Shown here piece by piece: positions 14,972 to 21,046 of a stretch of 21,046 nucleotides of DNA. The stretch's first letter is position 1. Every line of letters starts with the position of its first letter. The notes under the pieces are model-generated. The model saw only the letters and a list, made by a program, of their open reading frames with translations. It had not been told where the DNA came from and ran no database searches. Source of the stretch: an uncultured Oscillospiraceae bacterium (GTDB lineage: Bacteria; Bacillota; Clostridia; Oscillospirales; Oscillospiraceae); assembly GCA_900756715.1 (NCBI GenBank), contig CAAELC010000030.1, positions 1 through 21,046 of the forward strand, given 5' to 3'. The position numbers and the translations under genes are program-made.

Positions 14972-16201
14972 ATGCGGTATTATCGTGAGGGTGGTTATAC
15001 CCTGTGCAGCAGGGAGAAACTGCCGCTTCAGGAAGCGGACGGACTGCCCCGGGAGGGGGAGGTGATCTTTCTGCTGCGGCGGGGTCTGCTGGCCGGACGG
15101 GAAACCTTTCCGGTGACCGACCCGGCGCTGCTGACAGAGCAGGAGGGCGTGCAGACCCTGTGTACCGGCAAGTCGGAGGAGGACATACCGGCGGAACTGG
15201 AGGCGGCCATCCGGGCAGGGCGGGTACGGGCAGTGAACATGGGCCATCCGCGGTGGCGGGAACTGCTGAAGCTGCCGGCGCGGAAGAAAAAATACCGGGT
15301 GAATCTGCTGGCGCTGGGTGATGTGGGCAGCACACTGCTGCTGGGGCTGCGGCTGATGGGGGAAGATGTGATTTCCTCCATCGGTATCTGCGATTTGCGG
15401 GAAGGCGTGGCAGCCCGGTGGGAGTTTGAACTGAACCAGATCAACTATCCCACAGAGTATGACCGACTGCCGCAGGTGGAGTCCATTGGGCCGGAAGAAC
15501 TGTTTGATGGGGATGTGTTCCTGTTCTGTGCCTCCCGGTTCGTGCCGGATACCAAGGTGAAAAGCGGCGATGTGCGAATGGCCCAGTATGAACTGAACCG
15601 GGAACTGGCGGCGCTGTATGCCAGAAAGGCACGGGAGAAGCACTATAACGGATTGTTCTGCGTGGTCAGCGACCCGGTGGACCCGCTGTGCCGGGCCGTC
15701 CTGCTGGAAAGCAACCGGAATGATGCGGGAGAATTGGATGGACAGGGTCTGTTTCCCCATCAGGTGCGCGGATTCGGGTTGGGTGTGATGAATGCCCGGG
15801 CGGCGTATTATGCAAGAAAAGAAGCGAAATTTGCGTCTTTTTTGACCGAAGGACGCACTTTTGGCCCCCATGGAGAGGATCTGGTGGTGGCCAATTCCAT
15901 TGCGCACTATGACGATGCGCTGTCCCGGGAACTGACAGACCGGACGGCCCATGCCAATCTGGAGATGCGCCGGCTGGGTTTTAAGCCCTATGTTGCCCCG
16001 GCGCTGTCCAGCGGGGCGCTGAGCCTGCTGCTGTGCCTGAGAGGGCAATGGCACTGCTCGTCTACCTATCTGGACGGAATCTTCATGGGTGCGCGGAACC
16101 GGATGCTGCCCACAGGCACTGAACTGGAGCGGCTGCCGTTGCCGGAAGCGCTGCGGCTGCGCATCGAGGAGACGGCCCGCCGCCTGCGGGCAATCAACTG
16201 A
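14972..16201 (+). CDS. Lactate/malate dehydrogenase-fold protein, altered active site
   Basis: A 409-residue protein. After an unrecognised N-terminal part (1-107) comes a Rossmann domain: LALGDVGSTLLLGLRL (about 113-128) and an acidic Asp141 ending the second strand, which favours NAD over NADP. Then come VRMAQYELNREL (201-212, like the R-loop and the helix after it), VVSDPVDPL (231-239, equivalent to the NPVD segment), GVMNAR (271-276) and FGPHGEDLVV (297-306) with His300 at the catalytic histidine position. Against classical lactate dehydrogenase, the conserved Asn of NPVD is Asp234 and the aspartate that partners the catalytic His appears to be Met273, while Arg276 and His300 remain. A standard LDH or MDH activity is therefore doubtful; it may use another substrate. 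It starts 13 bases after the giant gene with AAAGGAGAG as ribosome site. Confidence 0.85.
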   Translation: MRYYREGGYTLCSREKLPLQEADGLPREGEVIFLLRRGLLAGRETFPVTDPALLTEQEGVQTLCTGKSEEDIPAELEAAIRAGRVRAVNMGHPRWRELLKLPARKKKYRVNLLALGDVGSTLLLGLRLMGEDVISSIGICDLREGVAARWEFELNQINYPTEYDRLPQVESIGPEELFDGDVFLFCASRFVPDTKVKSGDVRMAQYELNRELAALYARKAREKHYNGLFCVVSDPVDPLCRAVLLESNRNDAGELDGQGLFPHQVRGFGLGVMNARAAYYARKEAKFASFLTEGRTFGPHGEDLVVANSIAHYDDALSRELTDRTAHANLEMRRLGFKPYVAPALSSGALSLLLCLRGQWHCSSTYLDGIFMGARNRMLPTGTELERLPLPEALRLRIEETARRLRAIN

Positions 16202-16221
16202 CAGGAAGTGAGGGAGACGCG

Positions 16222-17256
16222 ATGGCCATTACGGTGCTGCTGCCTGAAAATGAATACAGCGCCCCTCTGTGGCAGATGCTTGAGGGGATGCTGCCGCCCG
16301 GCAGCGAGGTAAAAGACCCGGATAGCGGCATAGAGGGACTGCAGGGACGGAAGCTGCTGTTTGCTGTGGCGCTGGACGAGGGAGGCTGCAACATGGCCTA
16401 TTACCGGATGCTGTCCGTGCTGCGGAGAAGTGACGCGCTGCTGGAGGGGTGTCTCGGCGGGGTGGTGGTAACGGGTGTAGGCGAGATGTACACCAAGGAT
16501 GTGGCCCGGGATATGGTGTTTGCCGCCAATCAGGCGGGATGTGCCTTTCTGGGCAGGCCGCTGGTGGAAGCGACCGGCTCCCTGCGAAATTTCCACACGC
16601 AAGCCCAGATTGGCGGGACGGACGAGAAAACGGCGTTTCATCTGGCGGCAGCGGAGCTGGTACAGCGGCTGGAGGAAGGAAGCCGTCCACATGCACCCCG
16701 GCGGGTGCTGGCCCTGCATGCCTCGCAGCGGGCCACGTCCAACACACTGGCGCTGTGGGAACTGGTAAAGGCGGCGCTGCCGGAGGGAGTGCAGGTGGAG
16801 GAGCTCTGCCTGCGAAACGGCACCATGGCAGATTGCAATGGGTGCAGCTATACGGCCTGTCTTCACTTTGGCGAGCAGGGAGGATGCTTTTACGGCGGAC
16901 CTATGGTGGAGGAGGTATACCCTGCCCTGCGGCAGTGCGACGCGCTGGTGATGCTGTGTGCCAATTACAATGACGCATTGGCGGCTAATCTGACAGCCTG
17001 CGTGAACCGGATGACGGCGCTGTTCCGGCAGAGTCGGCTATACGACAAACGGCTTTACGGGCTGGTGGTATCGGGTTATTCCGGCGGCGATTTGTTGGCA
17101 CGGCAGCTGATTTCGGCGCTGAATATGAACAAGTCCTTCTATCTTCCGCCGAGATTTTGCCTGCTGGAAACAGCCAATGAGCGGGGGAGCCTTGTGAAGC
17201 TTCCGGGGATCGGACAGCGGGCAGAAATGTTTGCAAGACAAATGATGCAGGCTTGA
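16222..17256 (+). CDS. Flavodoxin-fold NAD(P)H-dependent oxidoreductase, apparently two tandem halves
   Basis: A 344-residue protein. The C-terminal half (about 160-344) looks like an NADPH-dependent FMN reductase or iron-sulfur flavoprotein: RVLALHASQRATSNT (161-175) fits the FMN phosphate loop, followed by four cysteines at 205, 208, 213 and 222 (CNGCSYTAC...C), then DALVMLCANYNDAL and LYGLVVSGYSGGDLLA. The cysteine spacing differs from the compact CxxCxxC of known iron-sulfur flavoproteins. The N-terminal half (about 43-125) repeats the end of the same fold (GGVVVTGVGEMYTKDVARDM against YGLVVSGYSGGDLLARQL) but lacks the phosphate loop, so it may be a degenerate duplicate. It starts 20 bases after the dehydrogenase-like gene. 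It ends just before a strong terminator and is last in the operon. Likely role: redox step of the same unknown pathway. Confidence 0.85.
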   Translation: MAITVLLPENEYSAPLWQMLEGMLPPGSEVKDPDSGIEGLQGRKLLFAVALDEGGCNMAYYRMLSVLRRSDALLEGCLGGVVVTGVGEMYTKDVARDMVFAANQAGCAFLGRPLVEATGSLRNFHTQAQIGGTDEKTAFHLAAAELVQRLEEGSRPHAPRRVLALHASQRATSNTLALWELVKAALPEGVQVEELCLRNGTMADCNGCSYTACLHFGEQGGCFYGGPMVEEVYPALRQCDALVMLCANYNDALAANLTACVNRMTALFRQSRLYDKRLYGLVVSGYSGGDLLARQLISALNMNKSFYLPPRFCLLETANERGSLVKLPGIGQRAEMFARQMMQA

Positions 17257-17271
17257 AAAGGACAGAAAGAA

Positions 17272-17320
17272 TAGTAAAAAGGATGCTGCATGCCATAGCA
17301 TGCAGCATCCTTTTTTACTA
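17272..17320. terminator. Bidirectional intrinsic terminator
   Basis: An 18-bp core stem (17276-17293 with 17298-17315; a GC-rich part flanked by A5/T5) with a CATA loop, extended outward by TAGT/ACTA with one bulged base. T-runs follow on both strands. It separates the three-gene operon (+) from the DMT permease (-), whose stops face each other. Confidence 0.9.
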
Positions 17321-17344
17321 TGCATCACCCTATGTATCACCGGT

Positions 17345-18244
17345 TCAGGCGTCTTCCTTGCAGGCGAAAACCACCCCGGCGGTGATGAGCACGGCACCGA
17401 GAATACTCATGAGTGAAATCTTTTCATCAAGCAGCAGCCAACCAACGACCACCGTGATAAAGGGAGTGGCGTAGAGGTAGTTGTTGGTAATGACCACCCC
17501 CAGGCGCTTGAAGGCAATGTTCCACAGAGCAAAGCAAACGGCATTGCCGAACACACCCAGAAACAGCCAGCTCAGAAGAATAGCCGGTTGAGTGAACAGA
17601 GGGGTCAGGTTGGGCATTCCGTCTGTTATGAGCATCAGCGGCACGGCAGTGAGAAATGCCCACAGAAATACCCGGCGGGTGACCAGAAAGTTATCATACT
17701 GTTCCGTATAGTTTTTTATGAGGATGGAGTATACTGCCCACATCAGCGCTGCAGCCAGGGCCAGCAGGTCGCCCACCGGGCTGAGGTGGAAGGAAAGCGT
17801 GCCGTTGAGCACCACCATGATAACACCGGCAATGGCCACCACGGCGCCAATATACACCCATTTGCCCAGCTTTTCCCCTCGACGGGAAAACATCTGGGCC
17901 AAAATGACAGTAAGGATGGGGGACATGGAAACCAGAATGCTTACATTGGCGGCAGAGGTGTGGGCCGCAGCGGTGTTTTGCAGGAAAAAGTAAAAGCTGC
18001 CGCCAGTAATGCCGATAAGAATGAACCGCAGCTCGTCCCGCAGGGAAAGCTTCAGAATTTTAGGCCGCAGAGCCCACAGAGCCAGATATGCAAGACCCAT
18101 GCGCAGGGGAATGATCTGAATAGGGGTGAAGGCCTTGAGCATCACCTTGGTCAGTACAAAGCAGCTGCCCCACACCAGCGTGGTGAACAGAGCAAACAGA
18201 TGCCCGGTGGTTTTCTGGCCGCGGGTAAAGGCGGAATCAGACAT
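17345..18244 (-). CDS. DMT superfamily permease (EamA family)
   Basis: A 299-residue inner-membrane protein with about ten spans arranged as two EamA repeats. The first repeat opens with LFALFTTLVWGSCFVLTKV and includes PIQIIPLRMGLAYLALWAL, and ends near VVAIAGVIMVVL. The second begins with LLALAAALMWAVYSILIKNY and ends with ATPFITVVVGWLLLDEKISL followed by the last span. This TPFxxxxxxxxxLxEx pattern is typical of drug/metabolite exporters. The substrate cannot be told. I chose the ATG at 18244 over one six codons upstream because GGAGGTG (18257-18251) lies 6 bases before it. It follows the LCP gene on the same strand, after a hairpin, so it may be its own unit or be read through. Confidence 0.92.
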   Translation of the reverse strand: MSDSAFTRGQKTTGHLFALFTTLVWGSCFVLTKVMLKAFTPIQIIPLRMGLAYLALWALRPKILKLSLRDELRFILIGITGGSFYFFLQNTAAAHTSAANVSILVSMSPILTVILAQMFSRRGEKLGKWVYIGAVVAIAGVIMVVLNGTLSFHLSPVGDLLALAAALMWAVYSILIKNYTEQYDNFLVTRRVFLWAFLTAVPLMLITDGMPNLTPLFTQPAILLSWLFLGVFGNAVCFALWNIAFKRLGVVITNNYLYATPFITVVVGWLLLDEKISLMSILGAVLITAGVVFACKEDA

Positions 18245-18294
18245 AAAAAGCACCTCCTGCAAAGAATTGTGTCATTGTTTTTTGAATGATAGAA

Positions 18295-18321
18295 GCAATG
18301 CCCGGAAGAACCGGGCATTGC
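18295..18321 (-). terminator. Hairpin after the LCP gene
   Basis: An 11-bp perfect stem (18295-18305 and 18311-18321) with a 5-base loop begins 12 bases after the LCP stop on the - strand. The tail TTCTATCATTC is only moderately T-rich, so termination may be partial and allow readthrough into the DMT permease. Confidence 0.6.
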
Positions 18322-18333
18322 GGGAGAAAACAG

Positions 18334-19875
18334 TTAATCGCCTGAAGAAGCATCACTGCTGTCGGGGAGGGAAATGACCTCTCCCTCCATTACCTGCGCT
18401 ATAACAGTCTTGATTTCGTTGATGGACTCCATATCCGGGGGCATGACATACAGCAGCTCGCCATAGGCGGAGTAGCAGGGCTGCATGGTGTCACCGTAAC
18501 CCTGGGTGGCGGACATGGTCTGAATATTCCAGGACGCACCGTTCTTCTGCATCATCTGCACCAGGGAGGAGATCTGATCGTAGGAAATGTTGGTAATGAA
18601 GTTGTCGGACACCGCCTTCAGCAGATCCTGATATTTCGCCAAAACGCTGGGGGAAGTGGCCTTTTCGATGATGGCCTGGATGACCTTCATCTGGTTCTTG
18701 CCCCGCTGGTTGTCGCCGTCGGAGAAGGAGTAGCGCTCCCGGCTGAAGGTCAGGGCCTCGATGCCGTTCATGTGGTTCCAGCCCTCGGTATAGCTGTATT
18801 CGTTGTCACCATAGCCCTCTACATCGCCTGCTGCAGTATCAAAGGCGTAGTCCGAATACACATCAATGCCGCCCAAGGCGTCCACGATGTCGATAAGGCC
18901 CCAGAAATTGATACGACCATAATAAGAGGTCTTGGTTCCGTAGAGGTTATCCAGCACAGCCATGCTCTCCTGCACGCCATACATACCGGCATGGGTCAGC
19001 TTATCCAGCTCGCCGTTGAAGGCCAAAGGCAGATAGTAATCCCGCGGGGTGTTGACAAGCAGGATCTGACGGGTCTTGGGATTCACCACCGCCAGAATAT
19101 TCACATCACTGCGGCTCTTGGCGTTGATGTCAGAGTCCCGCTCGTCGCTGCCGCTGCAGTAGACCACAAAGGGCTGCTTGGTGATGGAGCCGGAGGGCTT
19201 AATAGATGTGATCTCGTGTTTGGTTACATACTCGTAAATAATTTTGGTGCGGTCAGAGAAGTCGCTGTAAGGCTCCTGCTCCGTCAGCAGGGAAATGTAG
19301 CCCTCGTTGAGAATCATAGCCTGGATCTCGTCGTCGTACAGGGCATCTGCCATAGCTGCTGGCGTCTCGTATTCCCTCGTGTCGATCTGCCCCATGCTCT
19401 CCTGCATGGCACTGAGGAGCTTTTGGGTGTTCTCCTGGTCTCGGTTAGTCAGGATACCGAATTTATAGCCTTGGGTATCGCCCAGCTCGGTGGCGTCGTC
19501 CTCTTTCATGACGATCACCGCCGTCACCTGCTTTTCCACCATGATGCCGGAGATCTTGCTCAGGGCGGACTGCACCGCTCCGGCGGCCACAGTGCCGTAG
19601 ATCATCGCCACGGACAACACCACAGCCAAAGCGCCGCAGATCAGCTTGCCCAGCTTATTGCGCCGCAAGGGCAGCTGTACAAAAATGTGCAGCCCGTTCA
19701 CCACCAGCAGCGCTACCATAATCAGCACCATATTGGTGGTTGTGAGCATTTTAGTGGCCATGAGCCGGGCAAAAATAGCCAGACTGCACACCAACAGCAC
19801 AAACATCATAATAATGCCAAACCAGTCGACCTTGGTGCGTTTATGTCTTGAGATTGACCCATTTCTACTTTTCAT
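18334..19875 (-). CDS. LytR-CpsA-Psr (LCP) family glycopolymer ligase
   Basis: A 513-residue membrane protein. LCP enzymes transfer undecaprenyl-linked glycopolymers (wall teichoic acid, capsule) onto peptidoglycan outside the cell. A basic N-terminus is followed by three predicted spans (about 19-40, 47-67, 78-100), then an accessory extracytoplasmic region (about 110-240) and the LCP domain (about 255-420). The LCP domain has SRSDVNILAVVNP, VNTPRDYYLPL with the conserved Arg-Asp pair, GLIDIVDALGGIDVYSDYAF, and the MNGIEALTFSRERYSFSDGD/QRGKNQ stretch with the pyrophosphate-binding arginines. The ATG follows GGGGGAGA on the - strand. It starts 20 bases after the flippase stop, so both are likely one transcript. 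Codon use is GC-rich, unlike the flippase. Confidence 0.93.
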   Translation of the reverse strand: MKSRNGSISRHKRTKVDWFGIIMMFVLLVCSLAIFARLMATKMLTTTNMVLIMVALLVVNGLHIFVQLPLRRNKLGKLICGALAVVLSVAMIYGTVAAGAVQSALSKISGIMVEKQVTAVIVMKEDDATELGDTQGYKFGILTNRDQENTQKLLSAMQESMGQIDTREYETPAAMADALYDDEIQAMILNEGYISLLTEQEPYSDFSDRTKIIYEYVTKHEITSIKPSGSITKQPFVVYCSGSDERDSDINAKSRSDVNILAVVNPKTRQILLVNTPRDYYLPLAFNGELDKLTHAGMYGVQESMAVLDNLYGTKTSYYGRINFWGLIDIVDALGGIDVYSDYAFDTAAGDVEGYGDNEYSYTEGWNHMNGIEALTFSRERYSFSDGDNQRGKNQMKVIQAIIEKATSPSVLAKYQDLLKAVSDNFITNISYDQISSLVQMMQKNGASWNIQTMSATQGYGDTMQPCYSAYGELLYVMPPDMESINEIKTVIAQVMEGEVISLPDSSDASSGD

Positions 19876-19895
19876 TTTATCTCCCCCTATGCCAT

Positions 19896-21046
19896 CTATC
19901 TAAGTCTCTCTTTATTTTCCTTAACCAACTGATACATATCTTTTACAAATTTCCAATTCATTGCCACCACAGAAATAAGGCTAAGCATCGTTACTACATA
20001 CGGAAGCCACCCTATAACAAATGTATGCAAGTAGCAATTCATCAAAATCAGCAGCGTATACAAAATATATTTTCCTATACGGAAGCGATACCATAGTTTT
20101 CTGGAGACTAATGTTCTCCCCCAGAAAAAGACCATATAGGAAATACCTGTAGCCAAAGCTGCACCTTTTCCGTCTAATATAGGAATCAGAAGGTAGTTTA
20201 GGGCAATATTTGCTCCACCCGATAATGCGGAAATAATAATGTTCCACTCCGTTTTTCTTGAAAATCCAATTCCAACCGCCGTCGATTCGGACATGGTATA
20301 CATAATGGGATATAGCATGATAAACGGGAAAATATAAATGGACTGCGCGAAGTTTTTTCCCAGGATCAGCGCAATGATGTCTTTGCAAAGTAGCACAACC
20401 AGACATATACCGCACATTAGATAGGCAACCACATCATTGACTACCGCAAAATAGCGATTGTCCTTTTTTTCTTCATACCAGCGATAGGCGGTCGGTGTCC
20501 AGAACAATGTGAAGCATGACTGAATAATACTCAGTAGGTTTACGATTTTAAACGCCGCAGAATACAGTCCCAACTCTGAATAGCTGCACATGGAACGGAG
20601 CATGACCTTGTCCATAGATGTCAGTGCCCAGCCCAATAGCGATGCCGGCAACAATGGCAAGCCAAAGCGCAGCATACGGCGTATAAGCGGTTTGTCTGTT
20701 GCAGCGGTAAAAAGCGGAACCCGGCGCAGTGTAAGCAAAAACAAGCATAGTCCCGTAAAAATTTCTGCCGAGGAAATCGCATAGATCGCGCTGCGGAAGC
20801 TCTTTTCATATCCCATGAACAGAAGTACCGTGAACACCAGCGTAAGCAGCTTTAAAAGAATAGTAAAGCAAGAATACTGCACTCCGAGCTCCTCCATCCG
20901 GAGCTTGAGCAATCCAAAATTCTCCAACACCATAAACGGCAGCATCAGGGCTAAGGTATACACCGCCAAGTGTTCATTCGGCGTATCAAACAGGAGCGAG
21001 CTAATTTGATCCGGCAAACATACAATCACAACGGATACTGCTCCAA
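19896..21046 (-). CDS. Polysaccharide/oligosaccharide flippase (Wzx-like), 5' end outside window
   Basis: The frame is open to the right edge, so the start lies outside; at least 383 residues are visible. About ten membrane spans alternate with short basic loops. PLIRRMLRFGLPLLPASLLGWAL and MDKVMLRSMCSYSELGLYSAAFKIV fit the MATE-like/MVF flippase family that moves lipid-linked repeat units across the membrane (RfbX/Wzx type, usually about 480 residues). About 100 N-terminal residues are therefore probably missing. It precedes an LCP ligase on the same strand, a sensible pair: export of a glycan and its attachment to the wall. The DNA is clearly AT-richer than the rest of the window, with A/T-ending codons and many Ile, Tyr and Lys residues. 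This suggests a horizontally acquired surface-polysaccharide locus. Exact glycan unknown. Confidence 0.9.
   Translation of the reverse strand, partial: GAVSVVIVCLPDQISSLLFDTPNEHLAVYTLALMLPFMVLENFGLLKLRMEELGVQYSCFTILLKLLTLVFTVLLFMGYEKSFRSAIYAISSAEIFTGLCLFLLTLRRVPLFTAATDKPLIRRMLRFGLPLLPASLLGWALTSMDKVMLRSMCSYSELGLYSAAFKIVNLLSIIQSCFTLFWTPTAYRWYEEKKDNRYFAVVNDVVAYLMCGICLVVLLCKDIIALILGKNFAQSIYIFPFIMLYPIMYTMSESTAVGIGFSRKTEWNIIISALSGGANIALNYLLIPILDGKGAALATGISYMVFFWGRTLVSRKLWYRFRIGKYILYTLLILMNCYLHTFVIGWLPYVVTMLSLISVVAMNWKFVKDMYQLVKENKERLR

Noticed and set aside
14606..16054. 482-codon - strand open frame
   Set aside because: Antisense across two genes of the operon, with shadow-like composition and no start signal.
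18772..19851. 359-codon + strand open frame
   Set aside because: Antisense to the LCP gene, whose motifs are unambiguous on the - strand.

Overview
The window reads as part of a GC-rich, spore-forming Firmicutes chromosome, probably a gut Clostridium-type bacterium of the Oscillospiraceae/Ruminococcaceae kind. That placement is inferred from spoIVB, a PolA with a dead proofreading domain, strong GGAGG ribosome sites, and YitT, LCP and ThrE family proteins. No rRNA, tRNA, CRISPR array, insertion sequence or phage gene was seen.

Layout. A strong hairpin terminator (1-42) closes an unseen upstream unit. spoIVB (sporulation signalling protease) and a 70-residue Cys-rich protein follow on the + strand; spo0A, the usual partner of spoIVB, is absent. 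An AEC-family permease lies convergently (1557-2477, -) and is divergent from a + strand housekeeping unit: polA, rimI and tsaD (DNA repair/replication, ribosomal protein acetylation, tRNA t6A synthesis). After a hairpin, three - strand genes come next: a YitT-type membrane protein with its own promoter and terminator, then a short Sfp-type phosphopantetheinyl transferase and a fused ThrE-type exporter.

The most striking part is 10192-17256, a compact + strand three-gene operon. Its first gene encodes a 1588-residue soluble protein that joins an HD phosphohydrolase domain, a long helical-repeat region, a NadD-like nucleotidyltransferase, a GNAT-like domain and a type I phosphoribosyltransferase-like domain. 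The second encodes a lactate/malate dehydrogenase-fold protein with altered catalytic positions. The third encodes a flavodoxin-fold oxidoreductase that looks internally duplicated. Phosphoribosyltransferase and NMN-adenylyltransferase folds beside an NAD-type dehydrogenase and a flavin protein suggest chemistry on a nucleotide or pyridine-nucleotide-like cofactor. The pathway is not one I recognise, and this is the best candidate for an undescribed system.

A bidirectional terminator (17272-17320) separates this operon from the last - strand block: a DMT/EamA permease, an LCP-family glycopolymer ligase and, running off the right edge, a polysaccharide flippase. The flippase is visibly AT-richer than the rest and probably marks the border of a variable cell-surface polysaccharide locus.
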